Of a stretch of DNA of 14,666 bases, positions 1 to 8,660 are shown piece by piece. The notes below the pieces were generated by a model. That model was not told where the DNA came from, did not search any database, and saw only the letters and a program-made list of their open reading frames with translations. Source of the DNA: Isohypsibius dastychi. Taxonomy: Eukaryota > Tardigrada > Eutardigrada > Parachela > Isohypsibiidae. The stretch is taken from contig JAQIWT010000837.1 of the NCBI GenBank assembly GCA_034696485.1, positions 1 through 14,666 on the forward strand, read 5' to 3'. Each line of letters begins with the position of its first letter. Position 1 is the first letter of the stretch. Made by a program: the position numbers and the translations under genes.

Positions 1-24
1 GGAAAATTCGAGGGTATTGTAGGT

Positions 25-43
25 CCCCCCCCCCCCCCTCCCC
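25..43. repeat. C-rich homopolymer tract
   Basis: Fourteen C residues in a row, one T, then four more C. The rest of the first 417 bases holds no gene I can support. A second pure C run lies at 8491-8508. Such tracts are length-unstable and prone to sequencing error. Confidence 0.9.
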
Positions 44-417
44 TTGGAGGGTGAACAAAAATCCACCATCAACAACAATAATAAATGTCAGCGAGCGATG
101 AAAACAAGCTTTCAAGGACCCTTTTTCACCATTGTCATGACACATGCTTAGTGAGTAGGAAATCAAATCACAGGGCTGACACTTGATCTCGAAGCCAGAT
201 GTAAACCCTGGCACTTTGAATCTAGTAGGCCGCCCAGCTCAACCAGATCCCACAATGGTGAGCAATGGTCGCGTGGGTCGAGTATATTGCCGGTTCTGGC
301 TAAGTGAAACATTTCATTACGTCTTCACTTCAAGTAAGATTTTGCTCTTGCAATCGGCTTTTGCGGAATTCCTCATTCTCCAGTTCCTCATCTCCTTGTT
401 TCCATTCGAGATCTAGA

Positions 418-2202
418 ATGTCCGGGTTTCCACGTCATCCGGAAGAGGTAAGCCGATCTGCTTTTAATTGCATCAATTATAGTTGAGAAGATAGAAGTTG
501 TGGCTTGAAAGAGTCTTGAGGAATTTGTTAAACGATTTTGGAAACATCTGCAACTCCTTCCTCTTGATTAGCGAGGGCCCCATTTCGAGAACGTATTTAA
601 CATTGAAACCGATGATGGTCTTTGCCAGCCAGGTACCCATGCGGATTTTTCGCATTCCGTATTCACCTGTTTTTTAATTTTCAGTTATGCGAGCAAAAAT
701 TATTCGGGTTTTCGGTAAAGAAAAACTCCAAATAACATGCCATTGCCCTGCGAGAAAGGGTAGGATATTCAAGTTGCAAAAATCGCTCTCTGACCACATG
801 AACATTAAATGCTTAACTTGTAACAAGATACGTGAGGAGCTCATGATGACAGTAATACTCTCGGTTCACATTTTAGTCGTTATAATCTTTTGTTGTTTCA
901 TTCTGCAGAGCCATGTGGATGGATACATTAAAGGTTTGCCAGAAAACCAACGCCTCGGACTACCGGTTCGTTTGAATTTCTGCCCGATATTGCCGAGTTC
1001 TGGCCTTGCGTAATTCGTTCGTATTTTTAAGGCTAGCGACCGAAATACGCCCAGTCCCTCGAACTTGAAACTCGGAAACCAGAAACGAAAGGCTGAAATC
1101 CGGATGGTTGAACAAAGACGAGAAGACGTACAAAGTCGCCTCAAGAGCGTCGGAATTCCAGACCCCAACTTTATTGGCAGGGTGGAAATATTATTCATCC
1201 CAAAACTCGTGTCAGTTCGACCATCTTTCTCTAGGATGGGCTCGGACTAGATTCTTACATCGTCCGCCGCGGACGAGCAGGATTACCGTTCGCTGGAACA
1301 AAGTGGAGAGCTGAAAAGAATGTAGCCATTGGGGGGATCAGACCGGAATACGCCGGGTAAGCTGTCGAAGATTATTGAAAGTTCTCTTCTGTCAATCTTT
1401 GTGTTGCGTTTTAGTGGCAATTTTGTGACGACTCCGCTCGATGCTGATGTTCATGGGGAAGATATCCCGGCGTTAATTATGATGGAAGGTTTTTCAGCTG
1501 TTAAATTCGACCATGCCAAGATACAAGGGTTTGCATGTTATCGTCCATTCCACGAAGTTTTGGCTTATTTCAGATCCATCTGATCTACGGAGATCGTGGA
1601 GAACAGCAATTCGGAAATATCCAAATACCGCGTCATCTGCAGCTGTTTGTGCCTGGTATGATTCTGCCGATCATGATACCCAAGATCGTCGACCAATTGG
1701 AAGAGAAATTGTTCCCGGATGAAAAACCCTAATAATTGTCCATCGGGGCGAAGGTAGGTATGTTCATGTTTTTCTTGAGATTGACATCACCTTGAATTTT
1801 TTTTTTTAGGTGCGGAATGGGGGTAAAAGGTCCTTTGACGATTTTATGAAAAAGACAAATGAGCAAGTCGAGATTTGCGGTGTGGAATTTATCCGTAACT
1901 GTGGAATTCCAACGCTTGCTCATACCTTTTCCACTGAAAGAGCCAGAAGTGATTGGTTGTTCTCTTCAATTATTATGGGCTGGCGCATTGTTGGTCGCTT
2001 GGACATCGCGAATACGGATGGTAGCTTGGTCACTCTTCTCACCAACATGATTGTTCATATCCGTGGTTCTGAAATTATGCAGGGTGAAAAAAAGAAGTTC
2101 CGGAGTGAGGAGTCGTACAAGAAAAAGTTGGCAGCATTCGAAGATTGCATCATCTTCGCCATCATGACGGCCAGAAAGATTGGTAACGCAGTTTGGAGAT
2201 AA
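418..2202 (+). CDS. Multi-exon gene of unknown family, damaged or mis-sequenced in its 3' half
   Basis: I do not recognise the family. The model is built from splice sites and matching phases. Exons are 418-447 (MSGFPRHPEE, donor GTAAGC), 685-714, 909-965, 1032-1181, 1235-1356 (donor GTAAGC), 1415 to about 1570, about 1574-1753 (donor GTAGGT) and 1810-2202 (acceptor after a long T run). The first six exons join in phase. Exon 4 (50 codons) carries a charged, probably helical stretch with KRKAEIRMVEQRRED. Exon 5 reads DGLGLDSYIVRRGRAGLPF and runs in phase 2 into exon 6 (GNFVTTPLDADVHGEDIP). Exon 7 includes GDRGEQQFGNIQIPRHLQLF. Exon 8 is an open 131-codon block ending AVWR-stop. Two problems remain. 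The frame changes by -1 near 1570, unless a weak GTTAAA donor at 1500 is used. Two consecutive TAA codons (1730-1735) lie in the frame that joins exon 8. Donors at 966 (GTTCGT) and 1182 (GTGGAA) are weak. No signal peptide or obvious membrane segment is seen. Confidence 0.55.
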
Positions 2203-2207
2203 TATTC

Positions 2208-2213
2208 AATAAA
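2208..2213 (+). terminator. Poly(A) signal AATAAA for the leftmost gene
   Basis: The canonical hexamer starts only six bases after the stop codon that ends at 2202, which implies a very short 3' UTR. It supports a transcript ending here on the plus strand. Another AATAAA at 2433-2438 could serve as a distal signal. Confidence 0.55.
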
Positions 2214-2548
2214 TTGACGGCAGCTGAAATTGAAAATTATAATTACATAGTGTATTATGTGTTTTCGGTTTTCTCTGCTAAAATGCAAGATTAATCGGCT
2301 TTTTGGTGAAAGCTCTGGTGAAGATTTGTTTTTTTTCTTGTTTGGGTTTTGTTAAAAATTTTAGCTCCGATCGACCGGGCTGCATTCTGGTTAGATGTCA
2401 CCTTGAGGACTGGGCAGTACATCTGGTTTTCGAATAAAAATGTTCATTTCGCACGGCGAGAAAGGGATTGTGCTTGAAAACATAAATTTCTAAAGAAACA
2501 AGACAAAAACTTGAAAATCAGCTTCTCCAAGTGGTTGCAGCAATCCGT

Positions 2549-2586
2549 CAGGTGGCGTATCGGGACAGCCGCCGAAAGGTCACCAG
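2549..2586 (+). repeat. Dispersed repeat, copy 1
   Basis: Begins CAGGTGGCGTAT and ends AGGTCACCAG. It matches 2920-2958 in the same orientation, with both ends conserved and a variable GC-rich centre. The family is unknown; it may be the remnant of a short interspersed element. Confidence 0.6.
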
Positions 2587-2919
2587 AACAACAAGAGAAC
2601 GGCGTTGGGCATTACAACCAAATTTATATGTATTTGCGTCAACGAATACAATGTATATTGCGTTTCGGAATTATTCAGACAAATGGCTGATCTGTGTCAA
2701 GCTTGAAACATGAAAGAACAGAAAAAATCTGAAGCTGGAGCGAAGTTGCTGTTTGTTTTCTTTGGGAGACCGTGAAATGTTATTTTATAAGGAGAGAAGT
2801 TCATGTACTAATTATGGGCAAAAAATGGCAGGTTCGAAGTGTACTCAAACCAAACGAAAGCTCGGTGGCGAAAGTGGGAGGAATAGTAGTGCAGCAAAAT
2901 ATCTGTACAACATCCTTAC

Positions 2920-2958
2920 CAGGTGGCGTATTGGGACGGCTCCCCGGGAGGTCACCAG
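2920..2958 (+). repeat. Dispersed repeat, copy 2
   Basis: Second copy of the 2549-2586 unit, 371 bases downstream. The first 12 and last 10 bases are identical. The centre here contains the palindrome CCCGGG. Confidence 0.6.
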
Positions 2959-3389
2959 GTCCATTCTGATGAGCACGTAAACTTTCATGCTTGTTTTTGC
3001 TATTTTGAAATTGCTTCCAGGTTGCAAACAACTCGAAAAATCTTGAAAGTTGATTTGACAAAAAGAGCGATGAAACAACACGACCGAAGTCATCCACAAT
3101 TTTGTTCAGAACTTGTGGTAGCAAAAACATCAAAATGGGCAAGCAAGATAAGCCAAGGATCAAAAGAGGAAGCAAGTCATAGCGCAGGAAACAAGAATCG
3201 AAATTTTTGTGCAATTTTGAGAAATGGAAGCAAGTTAAATTCCATTCATTGAAGTCGCTTAGAAAATTTCAGAAAGACAGGCGAGATCAAAGAAAAAACG
3301 GTGAAAAAATTTCCATTCCGACTGATTGAAAACAAAGACTTAATTTAGGCAGCAGCTGCAGCTCCGATTAAAGAATGAGACTTGTATCA

Positions 3390-4173
3390 TCAGGAGACGT
3401 AAAGACGTTTTCCGGGACCTGCCAAGGCATGGAATGTCTTGTTCATGACCTGAATGACGATTTGAGCGCTGGCCTTCCGGTAGAAGCGAACGAAAGCTGT
3501 TTGTGACGTAGTGCCTGCAAACAAGGGAAAGAAAATGAAAAATTTGCAAAATAAATCAAGCTAACGCAAAAAGACCTGAAGTACCAAATCGAACAGACCA
3601 AACAATTCTTACCAGAAATTCCACTGGTGATTTGACGGATTTGGGAGATGTCACCGAATCCCCTTAACATCTGATGAATTTCCAGCAAGGAGAATTTCGG
3701 ATCGATGTTTCGGATGACGATCTTTCCGCTCCTTTCCATTTTGATGTGCTGAACGGCAAACGCGACACCGAGACGTCGTCCGTGGAAAAGGTAATTCCTC
3801 AATACATTCCGAAAATCTTGACCTTTCAGGGGTGTCCAAAATTGTACAGAAGCGAAGGCGAGGCCAGAGTTCAGATATCGATGGCGATGCGAAAACGACT
3901 GGAGCAGTTCATCCAATCGTGCTTCAGTACACTGCAAAGCAAACAAGAAATTACTCAACGCCATGACAAACTTAAGCTGAGCGATTGCGAGAAGCTCATA
4001 AAATTAGGAACGTAAGTGACCTTCACCTGCTCTGGCAAATGTTGGATAGTGAGAGCGCTGGAGTGTGCAAACTTGGGGAGATGTTTTGCTGGATCAAAGA
4101 TTTTCAGCTTGTCCTCGACTCCATTCAGGAGCGTTATCTGACCGCAGGTAACAGTTCGATATGAGACGGACAT
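3390..4173 (-). CDS. Two-RRM RNA-binding protein resembling RRM1-RRM2 of poly(A)-binding protein
   Basis: Three exons on the minus strand: 4173-4027, 3931-3613 and 3514-3390. Introns are 95 and 98 bases (donors GTGAAG and GTAAGA, acceptors TTTGCAG). Phases fit and give 196 residues ending LYVS-stop. RRM1 spans about residues 38-108, with RNP2-like ALTIQHL (40-46) and RNP1-like GLAFASVQF (72-80). RRM2 starts near 117, with RNP2 IVIRNI (120-125) and RNP1-like SQTAFVRF (159-166). The RRM1 end, the short linker and SGKIVIRNID line up with the RRM1-linker-RRM2 layout known from cytoplasmic poly(A)-binding proteins. The usual K/R-G at the start of RNP1 is missing in both domains. There is no RRM3/4 and no MLLE domain, so this is much shorter than PABPC (over 600 residues). 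A role in RNA binding is secure as a family inference; poly(A) specificity is not. A pyrimidine-rich stretch ending CAG stands 12 bases before the ATG and may be a 5'-UTR intron acceptor. No frameshift or stop breaks the gene. Confidence 0.85.
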
Positions 4174-4511
4174 CTTCGATGTTGGCTGGAAAAAGATCGG
4201 GACTAGGGAAAAGGTTCAACAGAGGGTCGAAAGGGAGACTAAATTTCGGAGAAAAAGACAATTTGGATCCGAAAATGCAGCAGCTACAAAATTTGACTGC
4301 TGCACATTGGTATTCATAGTCCGGTCATACCCGAGTGGTGGGGCAAAGTAAAAGCAGAGGGTGGATCTCACTTTTGTAGCCTACGCACTTTTTTGAGGTT
4401 CCGCCGCAATTCGAAATCGAAATGACATTGCAAAACAGCTAATTTGGCAAATCTCAGATTTTTCGGCTGTCGTATCCATTTATTGTTTTTGTTATCAATT
4501 CTGATTGGGAA
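4174..4511. promoter_or_regulatory. Divergent intergenic region with perfect 8-bp hairpin
   Basis: Lies between the RRM gene (leftward) and the small candidate gene starting at 4512 (rightward), so it may hold promoters for both. No clear TATA box is seen. TGCAGCAG (4276-4283) and CTGCTGCA (4297-4304) form a perfect inverted repeat around a 13-base loop. Confidence 0.35.
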
Positions 4512-4896
4512 AATGGCAGCCATAAACCATGACCGGGATCAGTCACCAGCTCGAGCGAAACAAGTAGACTTCGCATCTAAAATTCGGAAGGTTTGGCGTG
4601 ATTACAGTGTACCTGAGAAATGTTCAGACGCAGAATTTTTATCCGGATATCCGGATACAAATACTACCCGGAACCAAAGCCATTCCTGGAAATTTTCTAC
4701 CTGTGCACCGGACGTGTTATTGAAGGACGACGGGAAAGAAATGCCAGAGAGGAGCACAAAACGGAACTACGAGAAAGTCGTCGCTCCAGATATGCACCAC
4801 CAAAGACGGATTGGCGCAGCAAAATCGCGATGCCTCGCACTGAACCTCTTTCTATTATGTGATTGGGTATTGTTTTGTTGTTTCGCTAGATCCTGA
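4512..4896 (+). CDS. Candidate small gene with two overlapping open frames
   Basis: No family recognised. Frame a opens at ATG 4512 (MAAINHDRDQSPARAKQVDF...) and stays open to TGA at 4894-4896, 128 codons long. Frame b opens at ATG 4620 and runs 80 codons to TGA at 4860-4862, with a basic N-terminus (MFRRRIFIRISGYKYYPEP), then IFYLCTG and a strongly charged C-terminal half. Frame b looks more like a small basic, possibly mitochondrial or membrane-associated protein, but an in-frame TGA lies six bases before its ATG. Frame a has a reasonable start and is longer. Only one is likely to be used, or a spliced transcript joins parts of each. No nearby poly(A) signal is seen. Confidence 0.35.
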
Positions 4897-4924
4897 GTAG
4901 GTTTTGATCGCTTGGGAAGCTTGG

Positions 4925-5218
4925 CTAAACATAAAAAAAGTTCGAAAACAAATTATGCGTTTCCGGCCATTCCCTGCATACAAACGTATTTGTAAGGGGG
5001 CGACACAAGGCTAAGGGGTACGGACTAAAATCATTTCGATCGACCACAGCAGAATTCTGAGAACATCGGGAATTTTGAAAAACGTCTCGATAAGAAGAAG
5101 ATAACTGTTCCCACACAGTGTTCTTTGAACACTGGTAAACTTGTAAACTATCATTTTTACTCGTTATAAAATTCCACGTTGACAAAATACCATATTCGAA
5201 AGAGCTGTTTCTACGCAC
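4925..5218 (-). mobile_element. Possible Pol remnant of the LTR retrotransposon
   Basis: An open minus-strand frame of 97 codons follows the Gag remnant in the order expected for Gag-Pol. The segment with SSYRDVF, then NDFSPYPLALCRPL, resembles the linker ahead of reverse transcriptase in Ty3/Gypsy-type Pol, which often has a KYxDVF-like motif. No protease DTG and no reverse-transcriptase YxDD is present. The match is weak and the frame may be chance. Confidence 0.3.
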
Positions 5219-5274
5219 TGACCTTTATAACCACCAGTATGATCTCGGATAGATATTAATAACTAACATTATCA

Positions 5275-6400
5275 TTAGACGAAAACGTAGTCTGAGGTTG
5301 GTAAAAGGAGGAAAATCGGAAAGGAACGATCACGTTGGTAATTTCCGATTTCCTTACAATAATAGCAAGTGATTTTGGATCGTTGATTCGAGTTTCCCAT
5401 ACCAGGACGGCGTTCAGGTGCTACATTTCTCAAAGCTTCCAATTTGTTTCTTAGCTCTGCGTTTTTTTTCGATAAGTCCACTTACTGTGACATTGCACCA
5501 TAGACTAGTAGCGTTTCGGCATGAGAGGTCGTTTGATACATTGGGTGCAGTCCAAAAGGTGACAAATCTAACTCAGGATGAGATGGAGAGACTCCAAGTG
5601 GCGTAGCGAGCTGATATGGGTAATGGTGGTATGGATTGCTCATCGAGACTTCTTATCTTAACAACAGAGAGACTGAAGTATTTGAGTTGACAACCACTCC
5701 CGAAAGAGCATCATTCTGATACCTTTGAGTCTGTGCAACCTCACGAAGTCGTTTCATGAATTTTTCAACAGTGTCCGGCCGATCGTGTATTGAATAAGAC
5801 TTGAAATGTGAGGGAAAATCCTTCCAGAGGCGGTTGACTTTTGTCATTTCAGATGCGTGAGGATCGTTAATCGTCAACAGTTTCAACCCTTGTTGGATGT
5901 ACTGTAGCGGGTTGTGTTTGGAAAAATGTTTGTTTTGGAAGTTCAGAATGTCATAGTCGACCATATCTCGGCCAAAAAACTTCATGAACTGTTCTTTCAT
6001 TAGCGGCCATGTGTTGTCACGCGTTTGGTCCAAATTTACATACCACTACAAAGCAATCTCGGAAAGTACGCGTGGTATCCATTCTAAGATCACAGCATCA
6101 GTTAGGTGGAAATATTAGAAAGAAGTTTCGAAACGCAGTAACCAGTCGGATACTTCTTCTAAAGGAGATCCGGAAAACTTCGGAACATCGGAAAGCTTCA
6201 GCTCTTTAGCCTTTTTCTTCTTGATCTGCCGAATAATCAGAAGCACAACCGCCGCAAGATCATCGGGATTCATGTGACCTGTTCTTATGAACCGAGGAAG
6301 TTTAATCCCAGTTCAATGTAAAAGGTTCATGATCATCAATGATATCAGGAGAACCTCTACAATCTAAGATACTCTCAAAAGGGGTTGACTCTAATGTGCT
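5275..6400 (-). mobile_element. Decayed LTR-retrotransposon Gag
   Basis: One minus-strand frame from about 6305 to 5275 encodes a Gag, broken by four in-frame stops (TAA 6115-6117, TAG 6046-6048, TAA 5653-5655, TAA 5482-5484). Order of parts: a basic helix with KKKKAKELKL; LSDVPKFSGSPLEEVSDWL, typical of retrotransposon capsid starts; a capsid body with WPLMKEQFMKFFG and NPLQYIQQGLKLL; a Pro/Tyr-rich linker (MSNPYHHYPYQLATPLGV); a short coiled coil (KKNAELRNKLEALRN); and a zinc knuckle at 5326-5367. In the knuckle the CX2C pair remains, but the His position is Asn and the last Cys position is Arg. Upstream coding continues to about 6400 (TPFESILDCRGSPD) in another frame, so a frameshift lies near 6305. 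Ty3/Gypsy-like is my best placement. No LTRs or primer binding site were found. The element is dead. Confidence 0.8.
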
Positions 6401-7437
6401 TCTTTGGCAACTGTTTCACCAAAAACAGGTACGAGGCGAGCAAGTACAACAGTAGCTGATTGATGAGTTGATAAGTTCTTACCTAATTGTTAAAGGTCTA
6501 CTCTCTCATTCTGGATAAAGGCGTATTTTGATAGGGTGGGCCGCTTTTTTTAAAATTGCCTGAAGTTCGGGTGACTGGATTATGTTTACTTGTTGACTGC
6601 TTATCAGACATGCAGGAATCATGTCATGCCAGTTTTCAAAAGTAACGCAAAATTCGTAACTCTGCCACATCGACAAAACGATTTCAAAAGCGTAATATTC
6701 GTGTCAGACTTTCAGAACGGGTCAGTGAAAAAAGAAGAGTTAGGCAAAAGACGAATGAAAAAATGCTTCTGGGCCCGAAAATGAATAACAAATTGAAATT
6801 TTTGAACTAAGATCGACTGTTCTCGAAAACATTCACGTCAACAATTCATCAAGCCTGACTGTATGGGAACAAACCAGAACGACCAAGCCGAAAGGTCACG
6901 AAAATCAGCAAGAAACAAATCTGGCTATTTTTGGCCAAACAAAAAATGTGCATCGATTTTAACTGATTCGTATTACGCCTAGCTTTGGAAGAGAACACGC
7001 CAAATGAGTACTTGCAGAGCTGACATAAAAAAACTGATCCCTTCGAAACAAGGGTTTGAACAAATCATCCTGTTCCAAACGATCTAAGAAGTTTGTTGTT
7101 TTAACTGGGGCGAGGTAGTACTTCGATAGTTAGTTTTTTCTACATTTGTATTTCGGACGTTGGTTCGATCGTGACGGTTGAAATTGAAAACTGGTCTGAT
7201 GTCAGGTGGAAACATTTTGAGTAGCTCCGAAAGGAAGACAAAATTCAAAATGCAGGGGATATAATACGTCGGCTACTGCGATCTGTTTGAATTTCACGAA
7301 TGGGAATTTTTGTAATAACCCTAATCCTCGCGAATGTAAATTGAGATACCTGGTACACTTTTAAAATTTTCGCAATATGCGACACTCACCGAAGGTCATC
7401 ATGTTTTGAAACAAGAGTCGCACGATATGCAGTAGGA

Positions 7438-7530
7438 AATCCGACGCTCTTTAATGTGACAAAGGTCACGGATGATCGACAGAAAACTGGCGCTGTGTGC
7501 GAAAGTGAATCCGACGCTCTTTAGTGTCAT
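7438..7530 (+). repeat. Pair of 23-base direct repeats spaced 70 bases
   Basis: AATCCGACGCTCTTTA occurs identically at 7438-7453 and 7508-7523; the following seven bases match at four positions. No function is evident. Confidence 0.6.
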
Positions 7531-8433
7531 CCAGAACCACACGTCATTCACTCTAGATGATGATTACGAGACGAGTACGTGGGTCTAAAACAACTCAAAC
7601 CAACCTATAACATGACGGTAAAAATAAATTCAAACCCGTATTCAGTAAATCTGAATTCTCAGTCGTCGGACCAATTTTGTTACGACCAGAACGAGATGAA
7701 TCAAGAATCGTGTCTATTCGAGAAAGCAAGAGTTAGTGAAAGTGGAAAAAAGTGTAGAAGTGTGTGAGAAAGCCGACAAGAAGCGAGTTAAGTTCGCGCA
7801 TGTTAGTTGCCTTGCGGCAACGCTGGTTCGAGTGAGCGGACAGTAGCACATGATGAATTATGAAGTAGAACATTCATGTAACAATGGAGAGGAAATCTTT
7901 TTAACCTACCCAAACATATTTAGAAATATTGTCTCGCTTGTGACCCAGTATCCCATTTTCCAACATCAATTGATCTTCATATGAAGTTCGTGCTCCATAC
8001 GTAATGCGTCTTCCACTCTTGAAATAGGGTTTCATATCTGGGTGATGTCTGAAGCACTGGCACTCCCATAAGGATGCAAGTAGGGATTTTTGTAATCAAG
8101 TCTGTTAACACAGCCAACAGCATCTGAACTACAGGCGATCTCCTTCATCAAGACGAAACATGGGTTCCACTTTCAACATCCCTCGCCTGAACGACCAGTG
8201 TTCTACTGACACATTCATAAAAATCAGCTCACTAAAACGGCCATCCTACAGTGTGTATAACAAGTCCGGGCTCATGGACGGATTTATCAACCTCCCATAA
8301 TTCCTTCAGTCCGACTCCGTACAAGTAGACTACAGGCCTACGGCTCAGCTGTTCATGCATATTATTTTGTACATACTACGGTATAAAACATCATTTATAC
8401 TTTTCAGTGTAGATTGAGATTTGAGACTTGATA

Positions 8434-8487
8434 GTCCCATTTCACTTCAATCCGGAAGAAAGCCTGAAAGTGAAGTGTAAATGAGAC
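8434..8487. repeat. Imperfect inverted repeat beside poly-C
   Basis: Arms 8434-8449 (GTCCCATTTCACTTCA) and 8471-8487 (TGAAGTGTAAATGAGAC) pair with one mismatch and one bulged base around a 21-base loop. A C18 run follows at 8491-8508. It lies about 115 bases upstream of the TATA box of the BTB gene. Confidence 0.6.
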
Positions 8488-8490
8488 CGA

Positions 8491-8508
8491 CCCCCCCCCC
8501 CCCCCCCC
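8491..8508. repeat. C18 homopolymer
   Basis: Eighteen uninterrupted C residues on the plus strand, three bases after the inverted repeat at 8434-8487. Confidence 0.95.
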
Positions 8509-8601
8509 TTCAAATCCATCACTTGTGACGTCATCAATGAAGGATGCATGCAGGATGTGGCATTTGCTGAGTTGACACTCTTGCTACCTAATGCTTGGTA
8601 T

Positions 8602-8608
8602 TATAAAA
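8602..8608 (+). promoter_or_regulatory. TATA box of the BTB gene
   Basis: TATAAAA stands 53 bases before the ATG at 8661, which leaves room for transcription to start near 8630-8640 and a 5' leader of about 20-30 bases. Confidence 0.6.
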
Positions 8609-8660
8609 CATTTTGGAACACGTAAATTTAGTTCTACATCTCTAGTAATATTTCTCTACA

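Larger units (their letters stand above)
2214..3389. other. Interval without a confident gene
   Basis: Open frames of 109 codons (plus, 2923-3252) and 137 codons (minus, 2801-3214) overlap each other in opposite directions. Neither shows a domain, a good start context or splice structure. The plus strand is A- and purine-rich, which lengthens chance frames. The only structure I see is a dispersed repeat pair at 2549-2586 and 2920-2958. Confidence 0.5.
6401..8601. other. Long non-coding interval
   Basis: About 2.2 kb in which I see no supportable gene. Open frames at 6590-6784 and 7579-7767 (plus, 62-64 codons) lack domains and splice partners. The part next to the Gag remnant may contain unrecognised retrotransposon leader or LTR. 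Visible structure: a 23-base direct repeat (7438-7460 and 7508-7530), an imperfect inverted repeat (8434-8487) and a run of 18 C (8491-8508). Confidence 0.5.

Noticed and set aside
183-486. Short open frames of 60-77 codons at the left end
   Set aside because: They overlap in different frames and have no domain. The splice-phased start at 418 explains the region better.
2801-3252. Overlapping plus (109 codons) and minus (137 codons) open frames
   Set aside because: They run opposite each other in purine-biased sequence, with no domain, start context or splice partners. Chance frames are likely.
5418-6209. Plus-strand open frames of 62-66 codons across the Gag region
   Set aside because: They are antisense to the Gag remnant, which shows capsid and zinc-knuckle features on the minus strand.
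6590-7767. Two open frames of 62-64 codons at 6590-6784 and 7579-7767
   Set aside because: They are the length expected by chance, with no recognisable motif, no convincing start and no splice partner.
7810-7835. tRNA-like box B (GGTTCGAGTGA) near 7825, and a similar GGTTCGATCG near 7151
   Set aside because: No matching box A, acceptor stem or cloverleaf could be folded around either.
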